A stretch of 64,000 bases of DNA from Buttiauxella izardii (GCF_003601925.1 NZ_QZWH01000020.1:56029-120028), one strand, 5' to 3'. Shown: positions 45,788 through 55,086, counted from the stretch's first letter. The notes: a model not told the origin generated them from the letters alone. Numbers and translations: made by a program.

Positions 45788-46882
45788 TTAATAATTTACG
45801 CGGTTTCTACCGTTTTCTTTGGCTTTGTAAAGTTGCTTATCAGCCTTTTCAACCAGCGCTTCGAGCGTCATTCCTTCTTGCCACTGCGCAATTCCCTGGC
45901 TGATAGTCAGTACCGAAGAAATACCCGATCCTTTGTGTGGGATATGCGCATGAGCGATATTGTGCTGTATTCTCTGGCTGATCGCTTTGGCCTGGGAGAT
46001 ATCATCGCAAACGGTTAATACCACGAACTCTTCACCACCAAAACGGAATGCACTGTCGCTGTCTTTACGCAGTGATTGCTCAATACATTGCGAGACTTTA
46101 ATCAGGCATTTATCACCGGCAACATGGCCGTACATATCGTTGTATTGTTTGAAGAAATCAATATCCAACACAATCATAAACAGCTTCTTTTTGTTCCCTG
46201 AAAGTGCGCTAACGCACTCTTCAAAGAAACGTGCCAGGCTCAGGCGGTTATATAAACCGGTTAAAGCGTCATAGTGCGCCTGCTGCACCAGTTTTTTGAT
46301 GAGTATGTTCTTTTCATATTCACTGCGCTGCACACGCTGATACCACTCGAGCAAAATGTAGCGCGCGGAGTAGATAACCAGCAGCAAGATAATGGCTCCG
46401 CCAACCTGTGCGACGCTGAATTTATCCTGCAAAAAGAATTCGACATACAGTAAGCAGATAACCAATGGCGCAGAGAACAGCAGCAGCAAGCGGCCAGAGA
46501 TGTAAAAGGTAATGGTGGCCGGTAATAATACTGAGATGGTTAACATCAGCGTGATCAGCGGATTTTGATAATAAAGAGTGAAGTTCAAAAATAACACTGA
46601 CCACAATAGCCCAAACGCCAGAACCACGAAGGGCAGCAGTTGGTGGTAGAAACCATCGTTAATGTTCTTCTTTATTTTTAGCGTAATAACGAGGTTGATT
46701 AATGACAGTGCAATGATACAGCCGCAAAGAATTTGTAATGCCGGGGGAAGTGATTCGACATCGCTACGATGCGTTCCACGCAATAATAACCAGCCGCAAA
46801 ATATAATATTAACCGACAAAAACCACATGTAACCTTTGGTGCTGGTAATCACGTTTTCGCCCGTGCTGTGATTAATGTCCAC
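45788..46882 (-). CDS. Membrane-bound GGDEF diguanylate cyclase
   Basis: A 364-residue protein. The N-terminal half has five or six transmembrane helices without a recognised sensor name. A short coiled region (WYQRVQRSEYEKNILIKKLV) links it to a GGDEF domain with intact motif FGGEEF. It should synthesise cyclic di-GMP in response to a membrane signal. It is a single gene upstream of the sulfatase operon and divergent from the MscS operon. Confidence 0.9.
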   Translation of the reverse strand: MDINHSTGENVITSTKGYMWFLSVNIIFCGWLLLRGTHRSDVESLPPALQILCGCIIALSLINLVITLKIKKNINDGFYHQLLPFVVLAFGLLWSVLFLNFTLYYQNPLITLMLTISVLLPATITFYISGRLLLLFSAPLVICLLYVEFFLQDKFSVAQVGGAIILLLVIYSARYILLEWYQRVQRSEYEKNILIKKLVQQAHYDALTGLYNRLSLARFFEECVSALSGNKKKLFMIVLDIDFFKQYNDMYGHVAGDKCLIKVSQCIEQSLRKDSDSAFRFGGEEFVVLTVCDDISQAKAISQRIQHNIAHAHIPHKGSGISSVLTISQGIAQWQEGMTLEALVEKADKQLYKAKENGRNRVNY

Positions 46883-47090
46883 TCATAACGCTCCTTTAAT
46901 CAATTTAATAAATGATACCCTGCGTCACCGGCAGATGCCACCTGGTGAAGTCCGTGTCAGGTAACCCTTTAACATCTCTCCATTTTCTTGAATATGCTTA
47001 ATGCTGGTCTATGCTCAAAGCAGATATTAGACGAGTGTGAATGATCTCGTGTGATTGAATAATAAAACAAAATTCTTTCCTTTCCGGGTG

Positions 47091-48710
47091 ATGAATATGA
47101 TTAGGGCGCTGCTGATTTTTTTGGCATGGACCACTCTGTATACTTCTTGTGCGCTACAAGCGGCTGAACCACGCCAACTTCCCTCCGAGCAAGATAAAGC
47201 ACGCACGGTTTATATTTTTCATCATCCGATTGTTATGTTGCAGGCCAAATTCGGCCTGACGACGCCGGAAGAACGCGTGTTGCGTATTCGTCAGACGCTG
47301 CGCTCACTCAGCGAAGAAGATATTCGCCAGCCGGTGCAAATTCTCACGGTTAAGCGTTACAACCAGCAGGCGAGACTGTTTACGATTAACGGTAAGCCGT
47401 TGATGTTGCTGGCCGAGGGCGATCTGGATGAAGGTGATGATTTAACGCTCGACCAGGCCGCGCAGCGTGTTTTAACACGCATGGATGAACAGCGCACCTC
47501 GCTACGGGATCAGTATTCTTCGTCTTATCTGGCCCTCGCGACGGTAAAAACGGCGATCGGCACCCTCGCTTTAGGGCTGCTGTTTTACGCTGCGTTCCGA
47601 TCCTGGAGAAGAGTGAAGCGTTACTTTGAAGCGCGAGTCAGTCATAAAAAGGGAATTATTCCGGCTAAATGGCGGGAGTTGGTTGGCGCGGTAGAAGGAT
47701 ATCTTTACGGTTTGTTGATGATTTTGCTAGGGATTGCTGCATTTTATGTCTGGCTAAGCTGGGTCTTCCGTCTTTTCCCATGGACGCGCGTCTGGGGGGA
47801 ATCTTTAGGTGACTGGTCGATTAATGTTATCCAGAAAATCGCCTTGTCGATTGTTTCCGCATTCCCCGGTTTAATGATTGTTTTGATTATCTTTTTAATC
47901 ACGGCATTTATCCTCAAGCTCCTGAAAATTCTGCTCAAGCGCGTTGAGAGCGGCAAGTTGACGCTGCCAGGCCTGCACCCGGAAACGGTGGGTGCGACAC
48001 GCAAGCTGATCTCCGTGATGGTGTGGCTGTTTGCACTTTCTGCCGCTTATCCGTTCCTGCCCGGTGCTGATTCTGTGGCGTTTAAAGGCATCAGCGTGTT
48101 CTTCGGTTTGATGTTGACGCTCGGCTCGGCGGGGGTGATGAACCACGCGATGAGCGGCCTGGTGCTGACTTATTCCCGCGCGCTGCGCAAAGGTGACGTG
48201 ATTCGCATTGGTGATAACGAAGGGCTGGTGAATGAAGTCGGCATGTTGGCGACCAAAATCGTGACCCGCGAAAACTACATTGTGACGGTGCCCAATGCCG
48301 TGGTGGTCAGCGGCAAAATTACTAACCTCAGCTCGCAAAATCCCGGTGGCGGTGTGAACCTGACGACCAGCGTCACCATCGGCTACGACACGCCGTGGCG
48401 GCAAGTTCACGCGATGCTGGAGCTGGCGGCGAAACGCACCAAAGGCATTGAACAAAATACGCCGCCGCTGGTGCGCCAACTTAACTTGATGGACTGGTAT
48501 ATCGCCTATGAATTGCAGGTCAAACTGCGTCCTGGCGAGTCTTTGGCGGGGGTGAAAAGTGAATTGCACAGCCATATTCAGGATGTGTTTAACGAATTCA
48601 ACGTGCAGATTATGTCGCCAAACTTTGTGAATCAGCCGGAAAACGCGGTGATGGTGACGCGGGATAACTGGTTTACGGCACCGGCGATCCAGCCAGATAA
48701 AGCACCATGA
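47091..48710 (+). CDS. MscS-family mechanosensitive channel with N-terminal periplasmic domain
   Basis: About 539 residues: a signal sequence (cleavage near LQA), a periplasmic domain of about 120 residues, several transmembrane helices, and the MscS core with pore helix TLGSAGVMNHAMSG and beta domain KGDVIRIGDNEGLVNEVGM. The frame is open to a TTG at 47055, but that has no ribosome-binding site, while the ATG at 47091 begins the signal sequence. It belongs to the larger MscS-type channels. It is the first gene of an envelope operon and overlaps the next gene by 4 bp. Confidence 0.85.
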   Translation: MNMIRALLIFLAWTTLYTSCALQAAEPRQLPSEQDKARTVYIFHHPIVMLQAKFGLTTPEERVLRIRQTLRSLSEEDIRQPVQILTVKRYNQQARLFTINGKPLMLLAEGDLDEGDDLTLDQAAQRVLTRMDEQRTSLRDQYSSSYLALATVKTAIGTLALGLLFYAAFRSWRRVKRYFEARVSHKKGIIPAKWRELVGAVEGYLYGLLMILLGIAAFYVWLSWVFRLFPWTRVWGESLGDWSINVIQKIALSIVSAFPGLMIVLIIFLITAFILKLLKILLKRVESGKLTLPGLHPETVGATRKLISVMVWLFALSAAYPFLPGADSVAFKGISVFFGLMLTLGSAGVMNHAMSGLVLTYSRALRKGDVIRIGDNEGLVNEVGMLATKIVTRENYIVTVPNAVVVSGKITNLSSQNPGGGVNLTTSVTIGYDTPWRQVHAMLELAAKRTKGIEQNTPPLVRQLNLMDWYIAYELQVKLRPGESLAGVKSELHSHIQDVFNEFNVQIMSPNFVNQPENAVMVTRDNWFTAPAIQPDKAP

Positions 48711-49858
48711 ATAATCTCACTCGTGGCTTTTCAATTGCCCTTTGCGCGGGGCTATGGCAGCCGATGATTGCCAGCGCCAGCGGGTTTATTGACGACTCCG
48801 ACGGCATGCTGGACATGAGCCAGTATCTGAGTGAAAACCGCTACGGCTTCTTGCCTATTCCGGTGGTGATCACCGAACCGGCAATTGGCTACGGCGGCGG
48901 GGTATTTGGCCTGTTCCTGCACGACACCGCCGATAGCGAAGCGGGAAAACACCGCACCGACGGGCGAAAAATCCCGCCTGCGATGTCGGCATTTGGCGGC
49001 GGGGCGACACAAAATGGCACCTGGTTTGTTGGCGGCGGGCATCGCCATACGTGGAACAATGACGGCATTCGCTATCTGGTCGCACTCGGTTATGCGGATA
49101 TTAATCTCGATATCTATTCCGGCGATATCGCCGGGTTTGACCGGGGTAAAGGCGTTAGCACCCAAACGAAAGGTTACGGCGGAATACAAAAATTGCTGTT
49201 TCGCGTCGCCGATACGCCATTTTTTGTCGGCGCGTCGCAGTTTTATGCGAACATGGAAATCTCTGCCGATAACGCCTTTATTAACCGTGGGTTACAACGT
49301 GTGTTGGGCGACGAAAGCTCCACATCCGGTGTGGGTTTATTGGCGGAATACGACACCACAGACAACTTTTTCTACCCGCGTAACGGGCTATCCGTGACTG
49401 CGGAATACCAGTTTTACACCAGTTTCCTCGGCGGCGATTATCGCTACGACACGCTGACGCTCGACGGGAAATACTTCCAGCCGCTGAGTACCGATTTCAC
49501 CCTGGCGCTGGCGGCAAATTACCAGTCGCTTTCACGTCACGATAAACATTTGCCCCCGATGGCGCGGCCTTACATTAATTTGCGCGGGATCTCGCGCTAT
49601 CGTTATCAAGGGGATTATGTCGGCACCATGCAAGCGCAGCTCGAATGGCAGATGACGCCGCGCTGGGTCTTGCAGGGATTTGTCGGCGCGGGAAGCGCCA
49701 GTAAAGAGGCTGATGATCTGTATGAGCAAACTGAAGTGGCGTATGGCGGCGGGTTCCGTTACCTGATTGCCCGCGAGTTTGGTTTGCATACCGGGATTGA
49801 TGTTGCGTTTAGCGACAATGAACAAGCGGTCTATTTCAACGTAGGGGCGGGGCTGTAG
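48707..49858 (+). CDS. Outer-membrane beta-barrel protein, BamA/TamA-like, first of three
   Basis: A 383-residue protein with signal peptide (cleavage after ASA). The body consists of amphipathic strands and the conserved loop-6-like motif LRGISRYRYQGD followed by LEWQ, as in Omp85-type barrels (D15/surface antigen). It has no POTRA domains, so it is a barrel-only member. It ends in a short hydrophobic strand FNVGAGL. Coupled to the MscS gene by ATGA. Function is unknown. Confidence 0.82.
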   Translation: MNNLTRGFSIALCAGLWQPMIASASGFIDDSDGMLDMSQYLSENRYGFLPIPVVITEPAIGYGGGVFGLFLHDTADSEAGKHRTDGRKIPPAMSAFGGGATQNGTWFVGGGHRHTWNNDGIRYLVALGYADINLDIYSGDIAGFDRGKGVSTQTKGYGGIQKLLFRVADTPFFVGASQFYANMEISADNAFINRGLQRVLGDESSTSGVGLLAEYDTTDNFFYPRNGLSVTAEYQFYTSFLGGDYRYDTLTLDGKYFQPLSTDFTLALAANYQSLSRHDKHLPPMARPYINLRGISRYRYQGDYVGTMQAQLEWQMTPRWVLQGFVGAGSASKEADDLYEQTEVAYGGGFRYLIAREFGLHTGIDVAFSDNEQAVYFNVGAGL

Positions 49859-49906
49859 AGGGAATTTGCCGCCTGACTGACAACGCAGAGATTAAAAGAG
49901 AACGTC

Positions 49907-50893
49907 ATGAAAACAATGCTAAGGGGTGTGCAACAGTGTCGAGTGATTGCTCTGCCGTTACTTTTTTTGTCGGGGGCGGCGTTTGGTGCGGCAACGGAGA
50001 CAGCGACAGATAATTCGACGCAAAGCAGCACGTTTCCTATCTGGGGAGATGAAGCGCGCGCGCGCGGGTATTCCATTCCGCTGCCTTTTGGCGTGAATCT
50101 TAGCTATATGAACATGCGCCAGAATGTCGACGTCGACAGCATTACGTTTTCCGGCCTGAAACTCGGCGCGCATCCCATTCCCAGCGATATGTTTAATATC
50201 GATGTTGCTCATACGCGCGAGCGCAGTAAATCTGAAAACTTGCGTCTCGATATGTGGGTTTTCCCGTTTTTGAATATTTATGGGATTGTGGGCTACACCA
50301 AAGGATCGTCGGTTTCGAACGTTTCGGTGGATACCGATCCGTCGCTGTATACCGGCATCGACCGCATTATTGCCTCGTCGGTGCATCACCTGAATCAAAG
50401 TGGCGATTTACAGGACATTGATTTCACGCTCGATTTTGAAGGGCGCACTTACGGCACCGGTTTTACGCTGGCGGGCGGCTACAAAAACTGGTTTACGCTG
50501 GTGGATACCAACTACACGCGCACCGATTTCGATATTCTGGATGGCAAAATCTCTGCGGTAACTATTTCACCGCGCGTGGGTTATCGCTTTGATATGCCGT
50601 CTATTTCTGGCCCGTCGCATTTGAGCGTGTGGGTGGGGGCGATGTATCAGGACGTGCAGCAAGAGTTTAAGGGCAGCCTGTCTGACTTAAAAATGCCCGC
50701 CGAACTTCAGCCGTTGATTGCGGCAGTGAATCAGGATAACGAAGGGCGCTTTGACGTTAAGCAGCACTTGAGTTCGCCGTGGAACACGCTGATTGGCGCG
50801 CAATATGAACTCACGCAAAACTTTAATGTGCTGACTGAGATTGGTTTTAACGAGCGTAATAGCTTCTTTATTGCAGGCGAATATCGATTCTGA
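49907..50893 (+). CDS. Outer-membrane beta-barrel protein of unknown family, second of three
   Basis: A 328-residue protein with signal peptide (cleavage after FGA, about residue 28). The mature protein has alternating polar/hydrophobic strands and ends GEYRF, a terminal Phe typical for barrel insertion. A central region (HHLNQSGDLQDIDFTLDFEG) may form a loop. I recognise no named family. The ATG lies 48 bp after the preceding stop; its own stop overlaps the next start (TGATG). Confidence 0.75.
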   Translation: MKTMLRGVQQCRVIALPLLFLSGAAFGAATETATDNSTQSSTFPIWGDEARARGYSIPLPFGVNLSYMNMRQNVDVDSITFSGLKLGAHPIPSDMFNIDVAHTRERSKSENLRLDMWVFPFLNIYGIVGYTKGSSVSNVSVDTDPSLYTGIDRIIASSVHHLNQSGDLQDIDFTLDFEGRTYGTGFTLAGGYKNWFTLVDTNYTRTDFDILDGKISAVTISPRVGYRFDMPSISGPSHLSVWVGAMYQDVQQEFKGSLSDLKMPAELQPLIAAVNQDNEGRFDVKQHLSSPWNTLIGAQYELTQNFNVLTEIGFNERNSFFIAGEYRF

Positions 50894-52026
50894 TGAACAC
50901 AAGTGGCGCGCTATTTTTGAGTTTGTTAAGCCTCATGATGCTACCGGCCACCGCGGACGCTATGACGCGCGAAGAAATAGACGGTTTTCTGGGAAAGTTG
51001 GGTGCCGATAACCAGTATGACGCCAGCAAAGGCATCAACTGGAGCGTGCTGCCTGGGCCATTTTATACCCCAGAACTGAAACTGGGATTAGGAACGGCGA
51101 TCGCCGGGATTTATCGCCTTGATCCCAACGATCACACCACTCAAAACTCGTCGATATCGTTTACCGGTTTTGTCAGCACCAGCGGCGCGCTGGGAATGGG
51201 GATGAAAAACTACACGTTCTTTAGTGGCGACGAATGGCGGTTTTTTGTGGATGGGTCGCTGGCGAAAATCCCCACCGGATTCTGGGGGATTGGCTACGAT
51301 GCCGCGCAAGGTAACGAACAAAAATACACTCAGCAGTCGTTGAGTTTTCATCCGCAGATTATGCGCCAGGTGGTTGATCATCTTTATGCGGGCGTAGGTT
51401 GGGATTTCTCAACTTATGACGCGGAAAATATTGATGATCCGCATCCTGGCGATGTGTTTTCGCGCTATGACGCGGGCGGTAACTCGACCAGTTCGGGCGT
51501 GACCGCCGCGATTAACTACGATACGCGGGATGTGATCACCCGGCCGTTGCATGGCCAGTTTTTCAGTGCCGAATACAGCCTGTTTGATCCCTCCGTTGGC
51601 TCGGACAGCCACTTCACCGTTTTGCAGCTGCAATATAATTATTACTATCCGCTCAACGATCAGGATGTTTTAGCGTTTGATCTTTGGGGGCGTTTTGCAC
51701 GCGGCGATGTGCCCTGGGATCGTTTATCGCAAGCCGGTGATGACAACCGGATGCGCGGTTATTATCAGGGGCGCTATCGCGATAAAGACGTGGTGAGCAC
51801 GCAACTGGAATACCGCAAAAAGCTCAACTGGCGACATGGTTACGTTTTGTGGATTGGTGCTGGCGCGTTGGGAGACAGCCCGCAACATTTGTCAGATAAC
51901 CCGCTGCTGCCCACTGTGGGCGCAGGCTATCGTTTTGAGGTGAAACCAGACATGAATATTCGCCTCGACCTGGGATTTGGAAAAGAAAGCGCCGGGTTCT
52001 ACTTTCAAGTTGCGGAGGCATTTTAA
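50893..52026 (+). CDS. Outer-membrane beta-barrel protein, BamA/TamA-like, third of three
   Basis: A 377-residue protein with signal peptide (cleavage after ADA, about residue 23). It contains the Omp85 motif MRGYYQGRYRDKDVVSTQLEYR and ends in Phe (YFQVAEAF). There are no POTRA domains. It is thus a second barrel-only Omp85-like protein in the operon, not a close duplicate of the first. Start and stop both overlap its neighbours by one base, indicating strict co-translation. Confidence 0.83.
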   Translation: MNTSGALFLSLLSLMMLPATADAMTREEIDGFLGKLGADNQYDASKGINWSVLPGPFYTPELKLGLGTAIAGIYRLDPNDHTTQNSSISFTGFVSTSGALGMGMKNYTFFSGDEWRFFVDGSLAKIPTGFWGIGYDAAQGNEQKYTQQSLSFHPQIMRQVVDHLYAGVGWDFSTYDAENIDDPHPGDVFSRYDAGGNSTSSGVTAAINYDTRDVITRPLHGQFFSAEYSLFDPSVGSDSHFTVLQLQYNYYYPLNDQDVLAFDLWGRFARGDVPWDRLSQAGDDNRMRGYYQGRYRDKDVVSTQLEYRKKLNWRHGYVLWIGAGALGDSPQHLSDNPLLPTVGAGYRFEVKPDMNIRLDLGFGKESAGFYFQVAEAF

Positions 52027-53147
52027 TGCGGGTTTGGCTTTTGGCAGCGCTGTTGGGCGTGGCATTTCAAAGTATTGGCGCACCGCCGAAGTCAGCGGAT
52101 ATCTTGCCTTTCGAACAGGCAAGACGCGTGTGGCCTGTGGCGCAAGAACTCACCGCTCCTGAGTCGCTGCGCCCGTGCTGTGCCTTTGGTTATGACTTAC
52201 AAGTTCGCGCAGTCGGCGTGCCGATTCCGGTGTATCAGATTGGTAATATCCTGACGCTCTCGACGCTCGGCAAGCATCGTTATAACGACAGCGCGCTGGG
52301 TGCGGTAAAAAATATCGTCGGCCTGAGCGAAGAGAAAAGCGGCCTGATTTATACCCATCGCGGGGGCTTTATTGATATCGCCCACGTCCGTGATACCGCC
52401 GATAACACCTTCTATCTTTTTACGCAGATTTATTCCCGCCTCGGCCAGGACTGGCGTCTGTTTTACAGCGAAGAGTTGGGCGTGCGGCGTATTCAGCTTC
52501 ACGCTTTCACGCCGCCTGCATCAATGCCGGAACGCTACACGATTGCGGCCTGGCTTGCGGGGCATCTCGCGTTTCAACTGGCGCAATGGCATGAAATTGC
52601 TCAATGGTATGGGTTCCAGTCCGTGCCTGGGTTTTCTGAGGAAATATCCGCGTTCTCGCCAGAAGATCTCTACTCCAACTTATTGGGCGCACGACTGGCG
52701 ATCAATGTGATTTTGCAGGGTCATGGCCGTTCGGTTGATGCCTACAACGCCGCCATGGATAAAGCATTGCACAAAGCGCTGGTGCAACTGGGGGCGGTGA
52801 CTCAAACGGAAACGGAAAGAAAATTCCGTGAAGTTGACGGTGACTGGTGGAACAGCAAACGCCGGGTGCCGGATAAGTTTTTGGTGCTCAATCGTAACTA
52901 CGATTTAAGCGAAAACCGTTATCCAACCGAAGTCCCGTTTGAAAAAGCGCAGCGCTACTTTTTAAGGATGCCTGAGGCGGTTGCCGGGTTTACGCTCAGC
53001 CAGCTTGGCGAACTGCAAATCCACACTGGCAGCGATATGCGTGGCCTGAAAGCTCCAGAAAGTTTTTACCTTCCGGCACAATTCCCGGCGTTGGCGGAAC
53101 AAGCAAAATATGCCGACCAGATACAGCTTGAGCGGATGAAGAAATAA
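52026..53147 (+). CDS. DUF4056 exported protein, putative metal-dependent enzyme
   Basis: A 373-residue protein with a short signal peptide (cleavage after IGA, about residue 19). Conserved-looking polar residues group in helices: H120 and D123 in IDIAHVRD, H180, H189-E190 in WHEIAQWYG, and EE (205-206) with ED (213-214) before LYSNLLGARLA. The arrangement resembles a helical metal site, perhaps a hydrolase or protease; that is inference. Cys51-Cys52 are adjacent. It is the last gene of the MscS/outer-membrane operon and overlaps the preceding stop by one base. Confidence 0.8.
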   Translation: MRVWLLAALLGVAFQSIGAPPKSADILPFEQARRVWPVAQELTAPESLRPCCAFGYDLQVRAVGVPIPVYQIGNILTLSTLGKHRYNDSALGAVKNIVGLSEEKSGLIYTHRGGFIDIAHVRDTADNTFYLFTQIYSRLGQDWRLFYSEELGVRRIQLHAFTPPASMPERYTIAAWLAGHLAFQLAQWHEIAQWYGFQSVPGFSEEISAFSPEDLYSNLLGARLAINVILQGHGRSVDAYNAAMDKALHKALVQLGAVTQTETERKFREVDGDWWNSKRRVPDKFLVLNRNYDLSENRYPTEVPFEKAQRYFLRMPEAVAGFTLSQLGELQIHTGSDMRGLKAPESFYLPAQFPALAEQAKYADQIQLERMKK

Positions 53148-53174
53148 GTCTATTTGTGCAAAATAAGAAATGAC

Positions 53175-53203
53175 TGCCGGGTAGGGCTAATGCCTACCGG
53201 GCA
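53175..53203. repeat. Palindrome after the DUF4056 gene
   Basis: TGCCGGGTAGGGCTAATGCCTACCGGGCA has 11-bp arms with one mismatch. It lies 27 bp after the stop of the five-gene operon and may act as terminator or be a REP variant (classical GCCGGG...CCCGGC type). Confidence 0.6.
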
Positions 53204-53248
53204 TCTGTAGGGTAATATATTCGTTGGACTCAATGTGAGGTATTAATT

Positions 53249-53563
53249 GTGAAAAATAAAAACACGTTTTTTAATATTTGTGCGTTAGCCGTGGCGGCGA
53301 CTCTATTAACAGCTTGCGCGGGTTCATCAAAACAAGAAAGCACCGGCGGTTACATTGACGACAGCGTGATCACCACAAAAGTGAAATCTGCATTACTTGC
53401 TGAAAAATCCATTAAATCCACAGCTATTGGCGTTGAAACCTTTAAAGGCCGCGTACAGCTTAGCGGTTTCGTCTCTTCTGCGGCAGAAGCCAATAAAACC
53501 GTTTCAGTCACCAAATCGGTTAAAGGCGTGAAGGCCGTTGAGAACGATCTGATCGTGAAGTAA
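53249..53563 (+). CDS. BON-domain lipoprotein
   Basis: A 104-residue lipoprotein with lipobox LTAC (Cys23) and a single BON domain over most of the mature part (YIDDSVITTKVKSALL ... GVKAVENDLIVK). BON proteins such as OsmY, DolP and Kbp bind phospholipids or stabilise the envelope. The start is GTG, supported by GAGG 8 bases upstream. It is a single gene with a hairpin after it. Which E. coli BON protein it matches is uncertain. Confidence 0.88.
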   Translation: MKNKNTFFNICALAVAATLLTACAGSSKQESTGGYIDDSVITTKVKSALLAEKSIKSTAIGVETFKGRVQLSGFVSSAAEANKTVSVTKSVKGVKAVENDLIVK

Positions 53564-53584
53564 TAACCAAACTGAACTTCAATT

Positions 53585-53617
53585 AAGCAGGAAAAGGGCG
53601 TTGTCATTTTCCTGCTT
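53585..53617 (+). terminator. Hairpin terminator after the BON lipoprotein gene
   Basis: Perfect 11-bp arms AAGCAGGAAAA and TTTTCCTGCTT around an 11-nt loop, 21 bp after the stop. The T residues are within the stem; no long T tract follows. Confidence 0.6.
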
Positions 53618-53746
53618 ATGCTCATTTCAAAAAATGAGTTTTTGATCGTATTTAAAAATCTGCGTCATAAGTAATCGTTATTGGACTGGCATGCGGTTGT
53701 TCGATTTGATGTTACAAATATGTAACTCACAACCAGGAAGCCGAGC

Positions 53747-54205
53747 ATGTTCACCATCAAAACCGACGACCTTTCGCACCCGGCGGTGCAGGCATTAGTG
53801 GCCTATCACATTTCAGGCATGCTGGAACAATCTCCGCCAGAAAGCAGCCACGCTTTGGATGTACAAAAACTCCGTGACCCGACCGTGACATTTTGGTCGG
53901 CATGGGAAGGGGAGCAATTAGCTGGAATTGGTGCGTTGAAAATGCTGGACGATGGGCATTGCGAGCTGAAATCCATGCGCACCGCGACGGAGTTTTTACG
54001 CCGTGGCGTGGCGAATCAGTTTTTGCTGCATATTCTGGACGTGGCGCGTGAACGGGGTTTCCAGCGCATCAGCTTAGAAACAGGTACTCAGCCAGGGTTT
54101 GCGGCCTGCCATCATCTGTATCTCAAGCATGGCTTTGTCGATTGCGAACCGTTCGCGGATTATCAACTCGACCCGAACAGCCGATTTATGACGCTGGTTT
54201 TGTGA
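53747..54205 (+). CDS. GNAT-family N-acetyltransferase
   Basis: A 152-residue GNAT protein with the acetyl-CoA loop RRGVANQFLL and the core strand ELKSMRTA. It resembles YsnE-type acetyltransferases. The substrate is unknown. It stands alone between the BON gene and the tRNA-Phe gene, with a REP unit downstream. Confidence 0.85.
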   Translation: MFTIKTDDLSHPAVQALVAYHISGMLEQSPPESSHALDVQKLRDPTVTFWSAWEGEQLAGIGALKMLDDGHCELKSMRTATEFLRRGVANQFLLHILDVARERGFQRISLETGTQPGFAACHHLYLKHGFVDCEPFADYQLDPNSRFMTLVL

Positions 54206-54210
54206 GTATT

Positions 54211-54243
54211 TCGTAGGTCGGGTAAGCGTAGCGTCACCCGACG
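54211..54243. repeat. REP-like unit between GNAT gene and tRNA-Phe
   Basis: TCGTAGGTCGGGTAAGCG...CGTCACCCGACG, a single copy of the window's REP family, 5 bp after the GNAT stop. Confidence 0.78.
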
Positions 54244-54283
54244 TTTTCTTGGCAAGTTCGGTGGAGAGTCCGAATCCCAGAAA

Positions 54284-54312
54284 GCAAAAAACCAGCCCTT
54301 AGGCTGGTTTCT
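54284..54312 (-). terminator. Rho-independent terminator of the tRNA-Phe gene
   Basis: On the minus strand AAACCAGCC-TAAG-GGCTGGTTT is followed by TTT, starting 10 bases after the tRNA 3' end. Confidence 0.9.
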
Positions 54313-54320
54313 TTAAATAG

Positions 54321-54396
54321 TGGTGCCCGGACTCGGAATCGAACCAAGGACACGGGGATTTTCAATCCCCTGCTCTACCGACTGAGCTATCCGGGC
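54321..54396 (-). tRNA. pheU: tRNA-Phe (GAA)
   Basis: The minus strand gives a 76-nt cloverleaf: acceptor GCCCGGA pairing with TCCGGGC, D-loop with AGCTCAGTCGGTAGAGC, anticodon loop TTGAAAA with GAA, T-loop GGTTCGATTCC, and encoded ACCA end. It is essentially identical to E. coli tRNA-Phe and lies next to yjdC, where E. coli has pheU. No integrase or attachment-site duplication is seen here. Confidence 0.98.
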
Positions 54397-54510
54397 AACG
54401 GGGCGCATTAAACCGTAAAGGCCGTTTGGCGTCAACGGCTTTGTCATAAAAAAGGTGTTAAATGCGTTTAACTGCCTGCTTTTCATTCAGATTGGTGAGA
54501 AAAGCATTCA

Positions 54511-55086
54511 TCAGGTTAATGCACCACCTTGTCGGCACTGTGCAAAGCGCAGAATGTCTTCGGCCAGATGACGAGCGGTGTCGATATCTGCCTGGCTGCG
54601 TTTCACCAGCAAACGGCTCAGGCAACCTTCCAGCACCAGTTCCATTTGATGCGCCACCATCGTTGGGTCGTCCACTTCCATTTGCATCAGCATTTCATGG
54701 GTGAATTCCCAGGCAGCCTTTTTCTGCTGATCCGCCAACTGATGAATCGGGTGCGATGCATCGGGGTAGAACGTGCAGGCGGCGATAAACAGGCAGCCAG
54801 GATAGCGATGGTTGCTGACACATTCGGTCAATGCTTCGTAACGCTTGAGAATCTTTTGCTCGTTGGACAGCTCATCGTTAAGCACCAGCTGACGACGCCA
54901 GATATCCACTTGCTGACTCAGATAGCGCAGGGCGTCATAAAGCAACGCTTCGCTGTTGGGCCAGAAATTCCTGATCTCATTAACGGGATAGTCTGCTTCA
55001 GTTGCGACCATCTCAAGGGTGGTGCTGGCAATGCCTTCACGTTCAAGGACGTGTAGGGCGTGCTCAAGTACGTCTTCGCGTTGCAC
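54511..55086 (-). CDS. yjdC: YjdC, TetR-family regulator
   Basis: A 191-residue protein, the E. coli length. The N-terminal helix-turn-helix occupies about residues 1-50 ([20 protein letters not shown]), with a C-terminal helical ligand domain. It follows dsbD by 46 bp on the same strand and is likely co-transcribed with cutA and dsbD. Its ligand and targets are not established. Confidence 0.94.
   Translation of the reverse strand: MQREDVLEHALHVLEREGIASTTLEMVATEADYPVNEIRNFWPNSEALLYDALRYLSQQVDIWRRQLVLNDELSNEQKILKRYEALTECVSNHRYPGCLFIAACTFYPDASHPIHQLADQQKKAAWEFTHEMLMQMEVDDPTMVAHQMELVLEGCLSRLLVKRSQADIDTARHLAEDILRFAQCRQGGALT

Noticed and set aside
45625..45903. 92-codon plus-strand ORF between the sulfatase and GGDEF genes
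   Set aside because: Its second half is antisense to the conserved C-terminus of the GGDEF gene, and it resembles no family.
54321..54396. Genomic island inserted at tRNA-Phe
   Set aside because: No integrase, no duplicated tRNA 3' end and normal neighbours on both sides within the window.
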